Notes: generated by a model from the letters alone, not told the origin. A stretch of 64,000 nucleotides of DNA from Nisaea denitrificans DSM 18348 (GCF_000426505.1 NZ_AUFM01000011.1:186001-250000); one strand, 5' to 3'. Positions 16,837 through 26,606 are shown, numbered from the stretch's first letter. A program made the numbers and translations.

Positions 16837-17532
16837 ATGCTGAAAGTTTCGGGACTTCATCTGCACTATGGCGCCAGCCACGCGCTGCGCGGCATCGATC
16901 TGGTGGCCGAGCGCGGCAAGGTTACCTGCGTGCTCGGACGTAACGGGGTTGGCAAGACCAGTCTGATGCGGGCCGTGACCGGTCTGGAGAGCCCGAGCGC
17001 GGGCAGCATCCTCTGGGACGATATCGATCTGCTGGCGCTGCCGGTTCACCGCAGAGCGTCGGCCGGTGTCGCTTTCGTGCCTCAGGGACGGGAAATCTTC
17101 CCGCTGTTGACAGTCGAGGAAAATCTGAAGACCGGGTTCGCTGCCCTGCCGCGCGCCAAGCGTACGATCCCGGACGAGATTTTCGATCTGTTCCCCGTGC
17201 TGAAACAGATGCTGAAGCGGCGCGGCGGAGATCTTTCCGGCGGTCAGCAGCAACAGCTAGCCATCGCCCGTGCTCTGGTGCTGCGCCCGAGCCTGCTCGT
17301 GCTGGACGAGCCGACCGAGGGAATTCAGCCATCGATCATCAAGGATATCGAACGGATCATCGCCCTGCTGGCAGCACGTGGAGATATGGCCGTGATCCTG
17401 GTTGAGCAATATTTCGAATTCGCCCGCGATCTGGCGGATGAAATTGCAGTGATGGACCGTGGGGAGATCGTGCTTGCCGGGGCGAAGACCGCGCTCGCGG
17501 AAGAAGATGTCCGCGGTCATCTGACTGTGTGA
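16837..17532 (+). CDS. urtE: Urea ABC transporter ATPase UrtE
   Basis: LivF-type ATPase, 231 aa from ATG 16837 (the frame is open back to 16753, but those residues overlap urtD and do not fit the family). Walker A is GRNGVGKTS, the signature LSGGQQQQLAIAR and Walker B LLVLDEPTEGI, all typical of UrtE. It forms the ATPase heterodimer with UrtD and closes the urtABCDE operon. It converges with the kinase gene that ends 18 bases downstream; no terminator hairpin is evident in that gap. Confidence 0.96.
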   Translation: MLKVSGLHLHYGASHALRGIDLVAERGKVTCVLGRNGVGKTSLMRAVTGLESPSAGSILWDDIDLLALPVHRRASAGVAFVPQGREIFPLLTVEENLKTGFAALPRAKRTIPDEIFDLFPVLKQMLKRRGGDLSGGQQQQLAIARALVLRPSLLVLDEPTEGIQPSIIKDIERIIALLAARGDMAVILVEQYFEFARDLADEIAVMDRGEIVLAGAKTALAEEDVRGHLTV

Positions 17533-17550
17533 TCGCCTTTCCGGAGCAGC

Positions 17551-19446
17551 TCAGTCGGCGGCGTCTATATCCTGCGCCAACGAGGTGTCCTGCCCGACCC
17601 TGGGCAAGATTACCGTGACACTGGTACCCGCGCCGGGTTCGCTCTCGATCATGAAACTGCCGCCGAGAAACTGCGCGAGAGAGCGGACGATGGACAGTCC
17701 GAGGCCGGTGCCTTCCTTGGCAACATGGGGGTGGATGGAGGAGTGAGAGAACGGCTCGGCGATTGTCGGCAGCCGATCCTTTGAAATTCCGACGCCGCTG
17801 TCCTCGATACGGAAGACAATCTCGCTTCCGTCGGCTTCCGCCAGACAGCGGATCGCCCCGCCGTCAGGTGTGAATTTTACGGCGTTCGACAACAGGTTCA
17901 GGAGGATCTGCCGGATCGAGCGTTCATCCGTGATCATAAGGTCCGATGCCATCTCGACCGAGGTAGAGATGGTGATGGCCTTGTTCCTGGCCTGACCATC
18001 GACCTGCGAGATGCAGTGCGTGAAGATCGCACCGATGCCGACTTCTTCAAGCGTCAAGATTCGCTTGCCCGCCTCGATGGCGGAAATGTCCAGAATATCG
18101 TTCACCAGTTCCAGCATATGCTGGCCGCTTTGCTGAATAGCCCCGGAATAGTCGGCGAGGCGTTCCACTGCCATGTCTCTGGTGTTCGGCATTGCGAGCA
18201 GGGAGCTGAAACCGATGATGGCATTTAAAGGTGTGCGGAATTCGTGGCTCATCGTTGCCAGAAATTCCGATTTCGTCCGGTTGGCATGTTCCGCGCGTTG
18301 CAGGGCTTCGTTCCGGGCTTCGGCAATAAGCCGTTCATTGGTGACGTCGGCGCCGGTACCGCGATAGCCGATGAAGGTTCCGGCTTCATCGTAGAACGGC
18401 CTGCCGTTGATGCTGACAGTTTTGCGGACGCCCGGCTGGGACTCGATATCATAGCGGAAATCGCGGAATTGACGGCGCTGTTCGATAACGTCGTTCAAGC
18501 CGCGCCATTTTGGCGTCTGAGTGTCCTCCGAGGAGGTTTCCGCCAATGTGCGGCCGTAGATCTCTCCGCTCCGCTTGTTGAGGGTCTTGGTGAAGCTGGC
18601 GGAGATGTAGCTGATACCGCCGTCACGATCAGTTTCCCAGAACCAGTCCGAAGAGATTTCGGCGAAATCCTGAAAACGCTTCTGACTGCGGAACAGCTCG
18701 CTGGCTGTGAGGTCTCTGACTTCTGAATTACGGGTGATGTCGCGCATCAGGCGGGCCCCGCTGGCTGCGATTTCCCTGTATTCCAGGAAATCGAAATCGT
18801 CGGGCTCGGGCAGTGGGCTTTGCTTCGGGTCGTCCGCATTCAGATGGCGATAGGCGGCGGCGAGCTGAAGCAGAGGCCGGGTTACAAACCTCTCGGAGAT
18901 GTAGAACAGGATAGCGGCGAGCGCTGCGATGCCTGCCGCCATGGCAAGAAGAGCCACGGCCAGACGGTTCGGCCACTCCTCGGATATCTGCCAGGAGGAG
19001 GCTGTAATTCGAAGAGATCCCACCGTGATGCCCGGTGTCGCCGGGTCGCTGAGTTCTAGCTCTAGCGCATGTGTGACGGGCGGAAAAAGCTCCGGATACC
19101 AGTGGTCTTCCAAGGGCGGAAAAGTGCGCTGTTCGCTGATTATAGTGGCGCCGGTTTGGTCCGTCAGTTCGACGGAAATGATTGCTTCGAAATGGAGCAG
19201 GCCGGTGGCAATTTGCGCGGCCAGCTCAGGGTCGCGGCTAACGACGGCAACAGAGGCGGTCTGTTCAAACGCCTGTGCCGCCTTTTCCGTGGTTTCGAAC
19301 AAGTCCGACCGTAGTCCGAAATACTCAAGGACAGACTCGCCGATGCCAATGGTCAGGCCAAGCAGTGTGGCAACGATGATAACCAGCCGGGCCTGATGAC
19401 CACTGACGCTTTTCACCGTTGAGGAACGTGTCGGGCTCGTGCTCAT
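17551..19446 (-). CDS. Membrane sensor histidine kinase with PAS domain
   Basis: A 631-aa kinase. Membrane segments lie at about 20-40 and 160-183 and bracket a periplasmic sensor of about 120 residues. A short cytoplasmic linker with HAMP-like character follows, then a PAS domain (about 260-380) beginning FAEISSDWFWETDRDGG. The HisKA domain has H401 in ATMSHEFRTPLNAI. The ATPase domain has N (LLNLLSNAVKF), G1 (EDSGVGIS) and G2 (GTGLGLSIV) boxes. No receiver follows and no cognate regulator is adjacent, so it is an orphan. It converges on urtE; a role in urea control is possible by position only. The PAS opening closely resembles the first PAS of the hybrid kinase at 51234. Confidence 0.92.
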   Translation of the reverse strand: MSTSPTRSSTVKSVSGHQARLVIIVATLLGLTIGIGESVLEYFGLRSDLFETTEKAAQAFEQTASVAVVSRDPELAAQIATGLLHFEAIISVELTDQTGATIISEQRTFPPLEDHWYPELFPPVTHALELELSDPATPGITVGSLRITASSWQISEEWPNRLAVALLAMAAGIAALAAILFYISERFVTRPLLQLAAAYRHLNADDPKQSPLPEPDDFDFLEYREIAASGARLMRDITRNSEVRDLTASELFRSQKRFQDFAEISSDWFWETDRDGGISYISASFTKTLNKRSGEIYGRTLAETSSEDTQTPKWRGLNDVIEQRRQFRDFRYDIESQPGVRKTVSINGRPFYDEAGTFIGYRGTGADVTNERLIAEARNEALQRAEHANRTKSEFLATMSHEFRTPLNAIIGFSSLLAMPNTRDMAVERLADYSGAIQQSGQHMLELVNDILDISAIEAGKRILTLEEVGIGAIFTHCISQVDGQARNKAITISTSVEMASDLMITDERSIRQILLNLLSNAVKFTPDGGAIRCLAEADGSEIVFRIEDSGVGISKDRLPTIAEPFSHSSIHPHVAKEGTGLGLSIVRSLAQFLGGSFMIESEPGAGTSVTVILPRVGQDTSLAQDIDAAD

Positions 19447-19693
19447 GGCCTAACCTTGCATGAGACAGAGACGCATGGCCGAAATCGCGATGAAAGGTAA
19501 TTACCGGAATCGGGAGAACGTCGTTGCTTCATGTTTTTATTCAAACTTCGGAACAGACCGCGCTCCTTCTTCGCTGATGGTCAGAGACCTGCTGAGGATC
19601 TGGAAGTCTCTACGTAATGGATTGAAAACTCAAGATTGATAGAGACGGGGTGATGGCAAAACTCGATCCAGGCCGGACCGTCGAGACGAAGAG

Positions 19694-19711
19694 TAACGTT
19701 CTCGAACGTTA
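19694..19711. repeat. 8-bp inverted repeat downstream of fabI-like gene
   Basis: Arms TAACGTTC and GAACGTTA are separated by TC. It lies 25 bases beyond the stop of the minus-strand gene at 19736. It could be a weak transcription end or an operator; no T-run follows. Confidence 0.4.
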
Positions 19712-19735
19712 AAGCTAGCAGCCTGAATTGTCACC

Positions 19736-20500
19736 TCATGCTACGACGCTGTAGCCACCATCGATATAATGGATGCCGCCGGTGACATTTGCGGCTTCAC
19801 GACTGGCGAGGAAGGTTGCGAATGCGCCGACATCCTCGATGGTCGCAAGTTTGTGGATCGGCGCGCGGGCCGCCGCCTCGTTCATCAGGTCGTCGAAATA
19901 GTCGATCCCGGAGGCGGCTCGGGTCTTGAGAGGCCCGGGAGACAATGCGTGCACGGATATGCCCTTCGGGCCGAGTTCGGCTGCTGCATACCGGGTCACG
20001 GATTCGAGGGCTGCTTTGACGGGGCCCATGATGTTGTAGTGATCGACCACGCGCTCCGCACCGTAGAACGAGACGGTCATGCAGGTTCCGCCTTCGTGCA
20101 TCAGCGGCTCGGAACGCCGGATCAGGCGCAGGAAGGAATGCACCGAAATATCCATAGCCGCTGCGAAGCCCTCGGCCGAGCAATCGATCACCCTGCCATG
20201 CAGATCGTCCTTCGGGCAAAAGGCAATGGAGTGAAGCAGCGTATCGAGGCGGCCCCACTGCGCCTTGATCTCTCCGAACAGCGCCTCGGCCTGATCTTCG
20301 TTACGGACATCCAGCGGCATGACGATATCGGCGCCGAGTTGTTCCGCCAGCGGCCGCACATGTGATTCAGCCTTGTCGTTCAGGTATGTGATGGCGAGTT
20401 TCGCACCGCGGTCTTTCAGTGCCTTTGCGCATCCCCAGGCGATGGATTGATCGTTCGCGATACCGACGATCAATGCGGTTGTGCCTTCGAGCGAGAACAT
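19736..20500 (-). CDS. fabI: Enoyl-ACP reductase FabI
   Basis: NADH-dependent reductase of the last step in each fatty-acid elongation cycle. The 254-aa protein has the FabI cofactor motif GIANDQSIAWG (14-23 region) and catalytic residues Y146, Y155 and K162 with the Y-x8-Y-x6-K spacing that separates FabI from ordinary short-chain dehydrogenases. SPGPLKTRAASGI in the substrate loop is also FabI-like. It stands alone with no other fab gene next to it; since many alphaproteobacteria carry two FabI copies, this may be an accessory one. Confidence 0.92.
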   Translation of the reverse strand: MFSLEGTTALIVGIANDQSIAWGCAKALKDRGAKLAITYLNDKAESHVRPLAEQLGADIVMPLDVRNEDQAEALFGEIKAQWGRLDTLLHSIAFCPKDDLHGRVIDCSAEGFAAAMDISVHSFLRLIRRSEPLMHEGGTCMTVSFYGAERVVDHYNIMGPVKAALESVTRYAAAELGPKGISVHALSPGPLKTRAASGIDYFDDLMNEAAARAPIHKLATIEDVGAFATFLASREAANVTGGIHYIDGGYSVVA

Positions 20501-20663
20501 CTGGGCGGCCTTGGTCTATTGCGATTGCGCAATTATGCTGCGCTGCACAATAAAGTAAAGTGACGTTCTCATTATCGGCTCTGGAAGTATGATGCGATCA
20601 GGTCGGAGACAGCGGGCTGCAGCGAACTGTATCTGACGGCCCGATTTCAGTTGGGGGGCGGTC

Positions 20664-21308
20664 ATGCTCCAGATTTACACCATTCCGGTCAGTCTCTATT
20701 CCGCGAAACTTCGTATTCTGTTGCGGCACAAGGATCTGGTCTGGGAAGAAATTCCGCCGCCGGGCGGATACGGATCGATGGAATACAGGCAGATCGTTCC
20801 CGCTGGAAATCTGCCTGCGCTGCGGGACGGGAACTTGTTGCTGGCTGACTCAGAGGCCTGCGCTGAATACCTCAACGAAATACACTCCGAGCCCCCGATG
20901 CTGCCGGATACACCGGCGGGCCGGGCACTCGTTCGGGAGCGCTCCCGCTACCATGATACCCGGCTCGAGCCGGCGGTCCGGGCTCTGTTTCCGTATATGC
21001 CCGAGCGCAAGCGAGGTGGCTTCGAGGCGGGGCGTCACACGGACACGCTGACGGATCGGCTGGATGGCCTCGGCCGGCTGCTCGAGAAGGCGCCTCCATC
21101 CGCGCAGCTTACTTTAGCGGATTGCGGTTTTCCGGTGACACTCTGTTGGCTTGATCTGTTGATACCGCTGCTTGGTCTTCCGGTCGATATTCCGGCGCCG
21201 GTGCTCGATTATTGTGACGGCCTTTATGGACATAAGGCAGTTGCCGAGGAGATGGCGGATTACCGTCCGAAACTCACGGCGGAGATGAAGCTGTGGGCGG
21301 CGGAGTAG
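20664..21308 (+). CDS. Glutathione S-transferase family protein
   Basis: The 214-aa cytosolic protein has an N-terminal thioredoxin-fold domain (MLQIYTIPVSLYSAKLRILL, then PAGNLPALRDGNLLLADSEA, the glutathione-binding cis-Pro and Ser/Glu segment) and an all-helical C-terminal domain containing LTLADCGFPV, the usual N-capping box. Ser or Tyr near residue 10-12 would be the catalytic residue. Start ATG 20664 follows a G-rich ribosome site. It is divergent from fabI and upstream of the urease promoter, with no operon partner. The substrate is unknown. Confidence 0.88.
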   Translation: MLQIYTIPVSLYSAKLRILLRHKDLVWEEIPPPGGYGSMEYRQIVPAGNLPALRDGNLLLADSEACAEYLNEIHSEPPMLPDTPAGRALVRERSRYHDTRLEPAVRALFPYMPERKRGGFEAGRHTDTLTDRLDGLGRLLEKAPPSAQLTLADCGFPVTLCWLDLLIPLLGLPVDIPAPVLDYCDGLYGHKAVAEEMADYRPKLTAEMKLWAAE

Positions 21309-21456
21309 GGCTCTTTGCCCAACAATTGAGCAGGATTGAGCGTGTTGCCCGTGGTGTGAGCGGTTATCTGTAACCTGCTAACGAGACCCGTGCGATTGGG
21401 TTTTCTAACTATTTGAAAACAAACATCTAAAATTCTCCGAGAGAACAGAGTAGCCT

Positions 21457-21473
21457 TTGGCACGGCGATTGCG
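21457..21473 (+). promoter_or_regulatory. Sigma-54 promoter of the urease operon
   Basis: TGGCACGGCGATTGCG (21458-21473) has the invariant GG (21459-21460) and GC (21471-21472) 10 bases apart and matches the RpoN consensus at all core positions. The predicted start is near 21484, so the leader is about 18 bases before the ureD TTG. No clear NtrC dyad was found in the 150 bases upstream. Confidence 0.8.
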
Positions 21474-21501
21474 ATTGTTCTCGCAAAAAAGGGGAGCTGT
21501 A

Positions 21502-22365
21502 TTGAGTTTAGCGCTCGCTCATACCGATGAAACCGTTCAGCTGAACCGTGCGACCGGAGCGGCACGCCTTTCCGTTGAAAGCCGGGACGGGCGCTCCGTC
21601 ATGTCGGACCTCTATTTCGCCCAGCCCTTGCGCATATTGATGCCGCGACCGGGTGTCGGCGAGCTGTTGACCGCCGTTCTGGCGAACCTCTCCGGTGGGA
21701 TCGTCAGCGGTGACCTTTACGAGACGGATATCAGCGTTGGCTCAGGCGCCAGCCTGACCCTGACCGCCCAGGCGGCTGAGAAGATCTACAAGTCTTCCGG
21801 CGCCGAGGCGGGAAACCATCTGACCATGCGGGTTGCCGAAGGGGGCGTGCTCGAGTGGCTGCCGCAGGGCACCATCCTGTTTGACCGCGCGCTGTTCCGT
21901 CAGCGCGTCCGGTTCGACCTTGCCGCTGACAGCACACTCTTCGCCGGTGCCATTTCGGTTCTTGGCCGGAGCGCCATGGGGGAGACCTTTTCCTCCGGGC
22001 GCTACCGTGAGCATTGGGATCTGAAACGGGACGGGCGGCTGGTCTGGGCCGACCGGTTCGAGCTGGCGGACCCGGCCGGTGCCGCCGCCGTTGCGTCCGG
22101 CCTTCGTGATGTGAGCAGTTTCGCCACGGCGCTGTTTGCCCGGCCGGATGCGGCCGACGATCTCGACTGGGCCCGTGAAGTTCAGACCGGTGCGGCGGGA
22201 GATATCCGTTGCGGGGTGACCGCGATCGATAACAATCTTCTGGTGATGCGCTGGCTTGGGCCGGATGCCATGCGGCTGCGCAACGCGGTCGGCGCTTTCT
22301 GGAGCGCGGCGCGGGTGCGCTGGCTCGGACTGCCGGCCCGGATGCCGGTGATCTGGCGTATTTGA
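21502..22365 (+). CDS. ureD: Urease accessory protein UreD
   Basis: UreD forms the UreD-UreF-UreG scaffold that loads nickel into the apo-urease. The start is TTG 21502, 5 bases after GGGGAG (21491-21496), giving 287 aa. The frame is open to a TTG at 21457, but that codon lies inside the sigma-54 promoter and would precede the transcription start, so it is excluded. Family segments include LPQGTILFDRALFRQR and GRSAMGETFSSGRYREHWDL. It is the first gene of ureDABCEFG. An 11-base direct repeat (ATTTGATGTGG) straddles its stop codon at 22360-22370 and 22374-22384. Confidence 0.95.
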   Translation: MSLALAHTDETVQLNRATGAARLSVESRDGRSVMSDLYFAQPLRILMPRPGVGELLTAVLANLSGGIVSGDLYETDISVGSGASLTLTAQAAEKIYKSSGAEAGNHLTMRVAEGGVLEWLPQGTILFDRALFRQRVRFDLAADSTLFAGAISVLGRSAMGETFSSGRYREHWDLKRDGRLVWADRFELADPAGAAAVASGLRDVSSFATALFARPDAADDLDWAREVQTGAAGDIRCGVTAIDNNLLVMRWLGPDAMRLRNAVGAFWSAARVRWLGLPARMPVIWRI

Positions 22366-22404
22366 TGTGGCAAATTTGATGTGGATGTCTGAGGGGAGGC
22401 CGGG

Positions 22405-22707
22405 GTGAATCTGACACCGAGGGAAAAAGACAAGCTGATGGTTTCGGTCGCGGCCATGGTCGCACGTGGCCGGCTGGAGCGGGGTGTGAAGCTGAACTAC
22501 CCGGAATCGATCGCCTTGATCACCGATTATGTGGTCGAGGGTGCGCGGGACGGCCGGTCCGTTGCCGACCTGATGGCAGCGGGTGCCAGTGTCGTCAAAC
22601 GCTCCGACGTGATGGAGGGGATCGCCGAGATGATCCACGAAGTCCAGGTCGAAGCCACTTTTCCGGACGGGACAAAGTTGGTCACCGTCCACGATCCGAT
22701 CCGCTAG
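22405..22707 (+). CDS. ureA: Urease gamma subunit UreA
   Basis: The 100-aa gamma subunit of the three-subunit bacterial urease. It opens with [11 protein letters not shown] and contains [10 protein letters not shown]-like and [11 protein letters not shown] segments typical of UreA. It starts at GTG 22405 behind GAGGGGAGG. It packs with UreB and UreC into the (UreABC)3 trimer. Confidence 0.97.
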   Translation: MNLTPREKDKLMVSVAAMVARGRLERGVKLNYPESIALITDYVVEGARDGRSVADLMAAGASVVKRSDVMEGIAEMIHEVQVEATFPDGTKLVTVHDPIR

Positions 22708-22716
22708 GAGGGTGCC

Positions 22717-23037
22717 ATGATCCCGGGAGAAATCATTGCGGCCGACGGCGAGATCGTTCTGAACGAGGGCGCCGAGGCCATCACCGTCGAGGTCGCGAAC
22801 ACGGGCGATAGGCCGGTGCAGGTCGGCTCGCACTATCATTTCGCGGAAACCAATCCGGGCCTTTCCTTCGACAGGGACGCGGCGCGCGGCATGCGGCTGG
22901 ATATCCCGTCCGGCACTGCGGTGCGGTTCGAGCCGGGCCAGACAAGGACGGTCGATCTCGTGCCTTTCAAGGGAGACCGGAAAGTCTACGGTTTCAATCA
23001 GGCGGTGATGGGGCCGCTCGGTGGGGGAGGAGCCTGA
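22717..23037 (+). CDS. ureB: Urease beta subunit UreB
   Basis: The 106-aa beta subunit opens [18 protein letters not shown] and has [20 protein letters not shown], the strongest UreB signature. It starts 9 bases after ureA with AGGAGG nearby, and ureC starts 1 base after its stop. It is purely structural in the urease trimer. Confidence 0.97.
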   Translation: MIPGEIIAADGEIVLNEGAEAITVEVANTGDRPVQVGSHYHFAETNPGLSFDRDAARGMRLDIPSGTAVRFEPGQTRTVDLVPFKGDRKVYGFNQAVMGPLGGGGA

Positions 23038-23038
23038 C

Positions 23039-24751
23039 ATGCCTTACAGAATCTCAAGACAGGACTATGCGGGCATGTTCGGGCCGACCGTCGGCGACAA
23101 GGTCCGGCTTGCCGATACCGACCTGTTCATCGAAGTCGAGGAGGATCGCACCTTCTACGGCGAGGAAGTAAAATTCGGCGGCGGCAAGGTCATCCGCGAC
23201 GGCATGGGGCAGTCCCAGACGACGCGCGCGGACGGTGCTGTCGATACGGTGATCACCAACGCGCTGATCCTCGATCACTGGGGAGTGGTGAAAGCCGATA
23301 TCGGGATTAAGGATGGCCGCATCTTTGCCATCGGCAAGGCCGGTAATCCGGATGTGCAGAACGGCGTGAACATCATCGTCGGTCCCGGCACCGAAGCCAT
23401 TGCGGGCGAGGGCAAGATCATCACCGCGGGCGGGATCGACCCGCACATCCACTTCATCTGCCCGCAGCAGATCGACGAGGCGCTGAATTCCGGTGTCACC
23501 ACCATGATGGGCGGTGGCACCGGCCCGGCAACGGGTACGAACGCCACTACCTGCACACCGGGGCCGTGGCACATCGAACGCATGCTGCAGGCTGCTGAAT
23601 CCTTCCCGATGAATCTCGGTTTCTTCGGCAAGGGCAATTCCAGCCAGCCTGAAGGCCTGCGCGAGCAGGTGTTGGCCGGGGTCTGCGGCCTGAAACTGCA
23701 CGAGGACTGGGGCACAACACCGGCTGCCATCGACAATTGCCTCTCCGTCGCGGACGAAATGGACGTTCAGGTGCTGATCCACACGGATACCCTGAACGAG
23801 TCCGGTTTTGTCGAGAACACGGTGGATGCTTTCAAGGGCCGCACCATCCACGCTTTCCATACCGAGGGTGCGGGCGGCGGTCATGCGCCGGACATCATCA
23901 AGATCTGCGGGCTCTCCAACGTGATCCCGTCCTCAACCAACCCGACCCGGCCTTTCACGGTGAACACTATCGACGAGCATCTCGACATGCTGATGGTTTG
24001 CCATCACCTGTCGAAAAGCATTCCGGAAGATGTCGCCTTCGCGGAAAGCCGGATCCGGCGGGAGACGATCGCCGCCGAGGATATCCTGCATGACCGGGGC
24101 GCTTTCTCGATCATCTCTTCCGACAGTCAGGCCATGGGCCGGGTCGGTGAGGTACTGATCCGGACCTGGCAGACCGCCGACAAGATGAAGAAGCAATTCG
24201 GCGCGCTGCCTGAGGAGAAGGGCAACAACGACAATTTCCGGGCCCGGCGCTATATCGCGAAATACACCATCAATCCGGCCATCGCGCAGGGCATCGACAT
24301 GCATGTTGGCTCCATCGAAGTCGGCAAGCTGGCCGATCTGGTGATCTGGTCGCCGGCCTTTTTCGGGGTGAAGCCTGACATGGTGCTGAAATGCGGCACC
24401 ATCGCCACCGCCATCATGGGGGACCCGAACGCGTCCATCCCGACGCCGCAGCCGCAGCATTACCGGCCGATGTTCGGCAGCTTCGGACGTTCCCTGACGA
24501 AGAGTTCCGTAACCTTTGTCAGTGAGGCTGCCTTCGAGGCTAATATAGGGAGCCGTTTTGGACTGCAGAAAGAGACCCTGCCGGTGCGCAATACCCGGTC
24601 GGGGATCTCGAAAAAGTCGATGGTCCTCAACGATGTGCTGCCGGATATCTCAGTCGATCCGGAAACCTACGAAGTCCGGGCCGATGGCGAGCTGCTGACC
24701 TGTGAGCCGGCGACGGAGCTGCCAATGGCTCAACGCTACTTCATGTATTGA
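23039..24751 (+). CDS. ureC: Urease alpha (catalytic) subunit UreC
   Basis: Hydrolyses urea to ammonia and carbamate at a di-nickel site. From ATG 23039 the protein has 570 aa, the standard length, and starts [20 protein letters not shown]. All active-site residues are present: nickel ligands H136, H138, H248, H274 and D362, the carbamylated lysine K219 (in GLKLHED), and the mobile flap C321-H322 (in MVCHHLSKS). The frame is open to 23021, but those six residues overlap ureB and do not belong to the family. Everything needed for an active enzyme is intact. Confidence 0.98.
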   Translation: MPYRISRQDYAGMFGPTVGDKVRLADTDLFIEVEEDRTFYGEEVKFGGGKVIRDGMGQSQTTRADGAVDTVITNALILDHWGVVKADIGIKDGRIFAIGKAGNPDVQNGVNIIVGPGTEAIAGEGKIITAGGIDPHIHFICPQQIDEALNSGVTTMMGGGTGPATGTNATTCTPGPWHIERMLQAAESFPMNLGFFGKGNSSQPEGLREQVLAGVCGLKLHEDWGTTPAAIDNCLSVADEMDVQVLIHTDTLNESGFVENTVDAFKGRTIHAFHTEGAGGGHAPDIIKICGLSNVIPSSTNPTRPFTVNTIDEHLDMLMVCHHLSKSIPEDVAFAESRIRRETIAAEDILHDRGAFSIISSDSQAMGRVGEVLIRTWQTADKMKKQFGALPEEKGNNDNFRARRYIAKYTINPAIAQGIDMHVGSIEVGKLADLVIWSPAFFGVKPDMVLKCGTIATAIMGDPNASIPTPQPQHYRPMFGSFGRSLTKSSVTFVSEAAFEANIGSRFGLQKETLPVRNTRSGISKKSMVLNDVLPDISVDPETYEVRADGELLTCEPATELPMAQRYFMY

Positions 24752-24758
24752 GGTCCTG

Positions 24759-25295
24759 ATGGCAAACGCGGCTTCTGTGGAGAAAGATCTCGGCCGGGCG
24801 GTTGCGCATGCACCGTCCGGACACTGGGACGTAGGCAGTGAACTCGACCGGGTGACGCTCGCCTTTGACGACCGTCACCGGAGGCGCATCCGGCTGGATA
24901 CGGATGGCGGGGCGACACTGTTGCTCAACCTGCCCCGGGCTGTTGCACTCTCCGACGGTGACGGTCTGTCGCTGGAAGGAGGCGGCTGGATACGTGTCGT
25001 GGCGGCGCCGGAGGCGGTGATGGAAGTGCGGGCGGCTGACCGGCACCATCTGCTGCGGCTTGCCTGGCATATAGGCAACCGGCACCTGCCTGCCCAGATC
25101 CTGGAAGATGCGATCCTGCTACGGCCGGACCATGTGATCGCGGACATGCTGCGCGGCCTCGGCGCCACGGTGACGGAGGCGGAGCGGCCGTTTCAACCGG
25201 AAGGCGGGGCCTACGATCACGGTCACGGCCATGACCACAGTCATGAGCACAGTGACGATGCTGCTCATTCCCACCATCACCACCACCATGACTGA
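24759..25295 (+). CDS. ureE: Urease nickel chaperone UreE with His-rich tail
   Basis: UreE delivers nickel to UreG and the urease. It has 178 aa from ATG 24759, which follows GAGG 6 bases after the ureC stop. The N-terminal UreE domain is followed by the metal-binding domain with GNRHLPAQI and the interface histidine. The last 25 residues are an exceptional His-rich tail, with HGHGHDHSHEHS and then six consecutive histidines. Such tails store or buffer nickel in other species. The tail's CAC/CAT codons run straight over the ureF start region. Confidence 0.95.
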   Translation: MANAASVEKDLGRAVAHAPSGHWDVGSELDRVTLAFDDRHRRRIRLDTDGGATLLLNLPRAVALSDGDGLSLEGGGWIRVVAAPEAVMEVRAADRHHLLRLAWHIGNRHLPAQILEDAILLRPDHVIADMLRGLGATVTEAERPFQPEGGAYDHGHGHDHSHEHSDDAAHSHHHHHHD

Positions 25296-25968
25296 CGTTT
25301 CGGCAACCCGGGCGGCGCTGCGCCTGCAATCCTGGCTTTCCCCGTCTTTTCCGGTCGGGGCCTACAGCTATAGCCATGGGGTCGAAGCGGCGATCGAGGG
25401 CGGGCTTGTCACGGATGCGGAGACGCTGCGCGACTGGATCGAAGGTCTGTTGAAGTTCGGCTCCGGCGCCAGCGATGCGATTCTGCTGTCCGAGGCATGG
25501 CGGCATGCCTCGGCTGGCGACAGCGAGGCTCTTGGCACGCTTACGGAATTCGCGACAGCCCTGATCCCGACTGCCGAATTGCGGCTGGAGGCGACGTCCC
25601 AGGGCACTGCCTTCGTGAAGACAGTCTCGGCTGCCTGGGGCGAGATCGAGCAGGTTGCCTTGCCGCCCGCACCGCCGCTGCCGGTGGCCTATGGCGCCGT
25701 CACCGCTTCTGCCGGTATTGCGCTGGATCTCGCCGGGCCACTTTATTTGCAGGCCTTCGTTCATAATATTGTTTCAGCTGCTGTCCGGGCCGTGCCACTC
25801 GGTCAGACCGACGGTCAGCGGGTGATCGCGGCGCTGGAAGCATGCGTCGATGAAGTCTGGCGTACGTCGGAGGGATGCGGCACCGACGATATCGGTACGG
25901 CAGCGCTGATGGCGGAATGGAGTTCGATGCAGCATGAGGCCATGGATGGCCGGCTGTTCAGATCGTGA
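25288..25968 (+). CDS. ureF: Urease accessory protein UreF
   Basis: UreF binds UreD and UreG and gates activation. The preferred start is ATG 25288, giving 226 aa that begin [31 protein letters not shown], in line with the family. It overlaps the ureE stop by 8 bases. There is no Shine-Dalgarno sequence because the upstream bases encode the polyhistidine tail of UreE, so translation is probably coupled to ureE. An ATG at 25231 would add 19 unlikely residues. Conserved SEAWRHAS and GCGTDDIG are present. Confidence 0.94.
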   Translation: MTDVSATRAALRLQSWLSPSFPVGAYSYSHGVEAAIEGGLVTDAETLRDWIEGLLKFGSGASDAILLSEAWRHASAGDSEALGTLTEFATALIPTAELRLEATSQGTAFVKTVSAAWGEIEQVALPPAPPLPVAYGAVTASAGIALDLAGPLYLQAFVHNIVSAAVRAVPLGQTDGQRVIAALEACVDEVWRTSEGCGTDDIGTAALMAEWSSMQHEAMDGRLFRS

Positions 25969-25979
25969 GGGAGAAAGAA

Positions 25980-26606
25980 ATGGCAACGGGACCGCTTCGG
26001 GTTGGCATCGGCGGGCCGGTCGGCTCAGGCAAAACGGCACTCTGCGAGATGCTGTGCCGGGAGATGAGCGCGGACACGGACATGTTCGTGATCACCAACG
26101 ACATCTACACCAAGGAAGACCAGAAGATCCTGACCCGCACCGGCGCGATTGCGGCGGAACGGATCATGGGGGTGGAGACCGGCGGCTGCCCGCATACGGC
26201 CATCCGCGAGGACGCATCCATCAATCTTGCCGCCATCGATACGATGGTCGCATCCTATCCCGATGCGGAGCTGGCATTGATCGAGTCCGGCGGGGACAAC
26301 CTGGCGGCGACCTTCAGCCCGGAGCTGGCGGACCTGACGATCTATGTGATCGACGTTGCCGCCGGGGAGAAAATTCCGCGCAAGGGCGGGCCGGGCATTA
26401 CCCGCTCGGATATGCTGGTCATCAACAAGACCGACCTCGCACCACTGGTCGGCGCCGATCTCGGTGTAATGGCGGAGGATACCAAGCGCCAGCGCGGAGA
26501 CAGGCCATTCGTCTTCACCCAGCTGAAGAACGGCGAGGGCATTGCCGAGATCGCGGCTTTCATCCGGGAAAAAGGCGGTCTGGCGAGGAAATCAAGCGCG
26601 GCTTGA
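25980..26606 (+). CDS. ureG: Urease accessory GTPase UreG
   Basis: SIMIBI-class GTPase that supplies GTP and nickel during urease maturation. It has 208 aa from ATG 25980, preceded by GGGAG (GTG 25965 is in frame but is a worse start). The P-loop is [10 protein letters not shown] near residue 12, the metal-binding Cys-Pro-His is in [25 protein letters not shown] is the switch region and NKTDLA is the base-specificity motif. It closes the urease operon. The 145 bases that follow contain no clear terminator. Confidence 0.97.
   Translation: MATGPLRVGIGGPVGSGKTALCEMLCREMSADTDMFVITNDIYTKEDQKILTRTGAIAAERIMGVETGGCPHTAIREDASINLAAIDTMVASYPDAELALIESGGDNLAATFSPELADLTIYVIDVAAGEKIPRKGGPGITRSDMLVINKTDLAPLVGADLGVMAEDTKRQRGDRPFVFTQLKNGEGIAEIAAFIREKGGLARKSSAA

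Noticed and set aside
21309-21456. NtrC enhancer for the urease operon
   Set aside because: Only partial half-site matches were found (such as CCGTGGTGTG); no dyad comparable to the urtA site.
21457-21501. N-terminal extension of ureD to the upstream TTG
   Set aside because: It lies in the sigma-54 -24/-12 element and before the predicted transcription start, and the inner TTG has a strong ribosome site.
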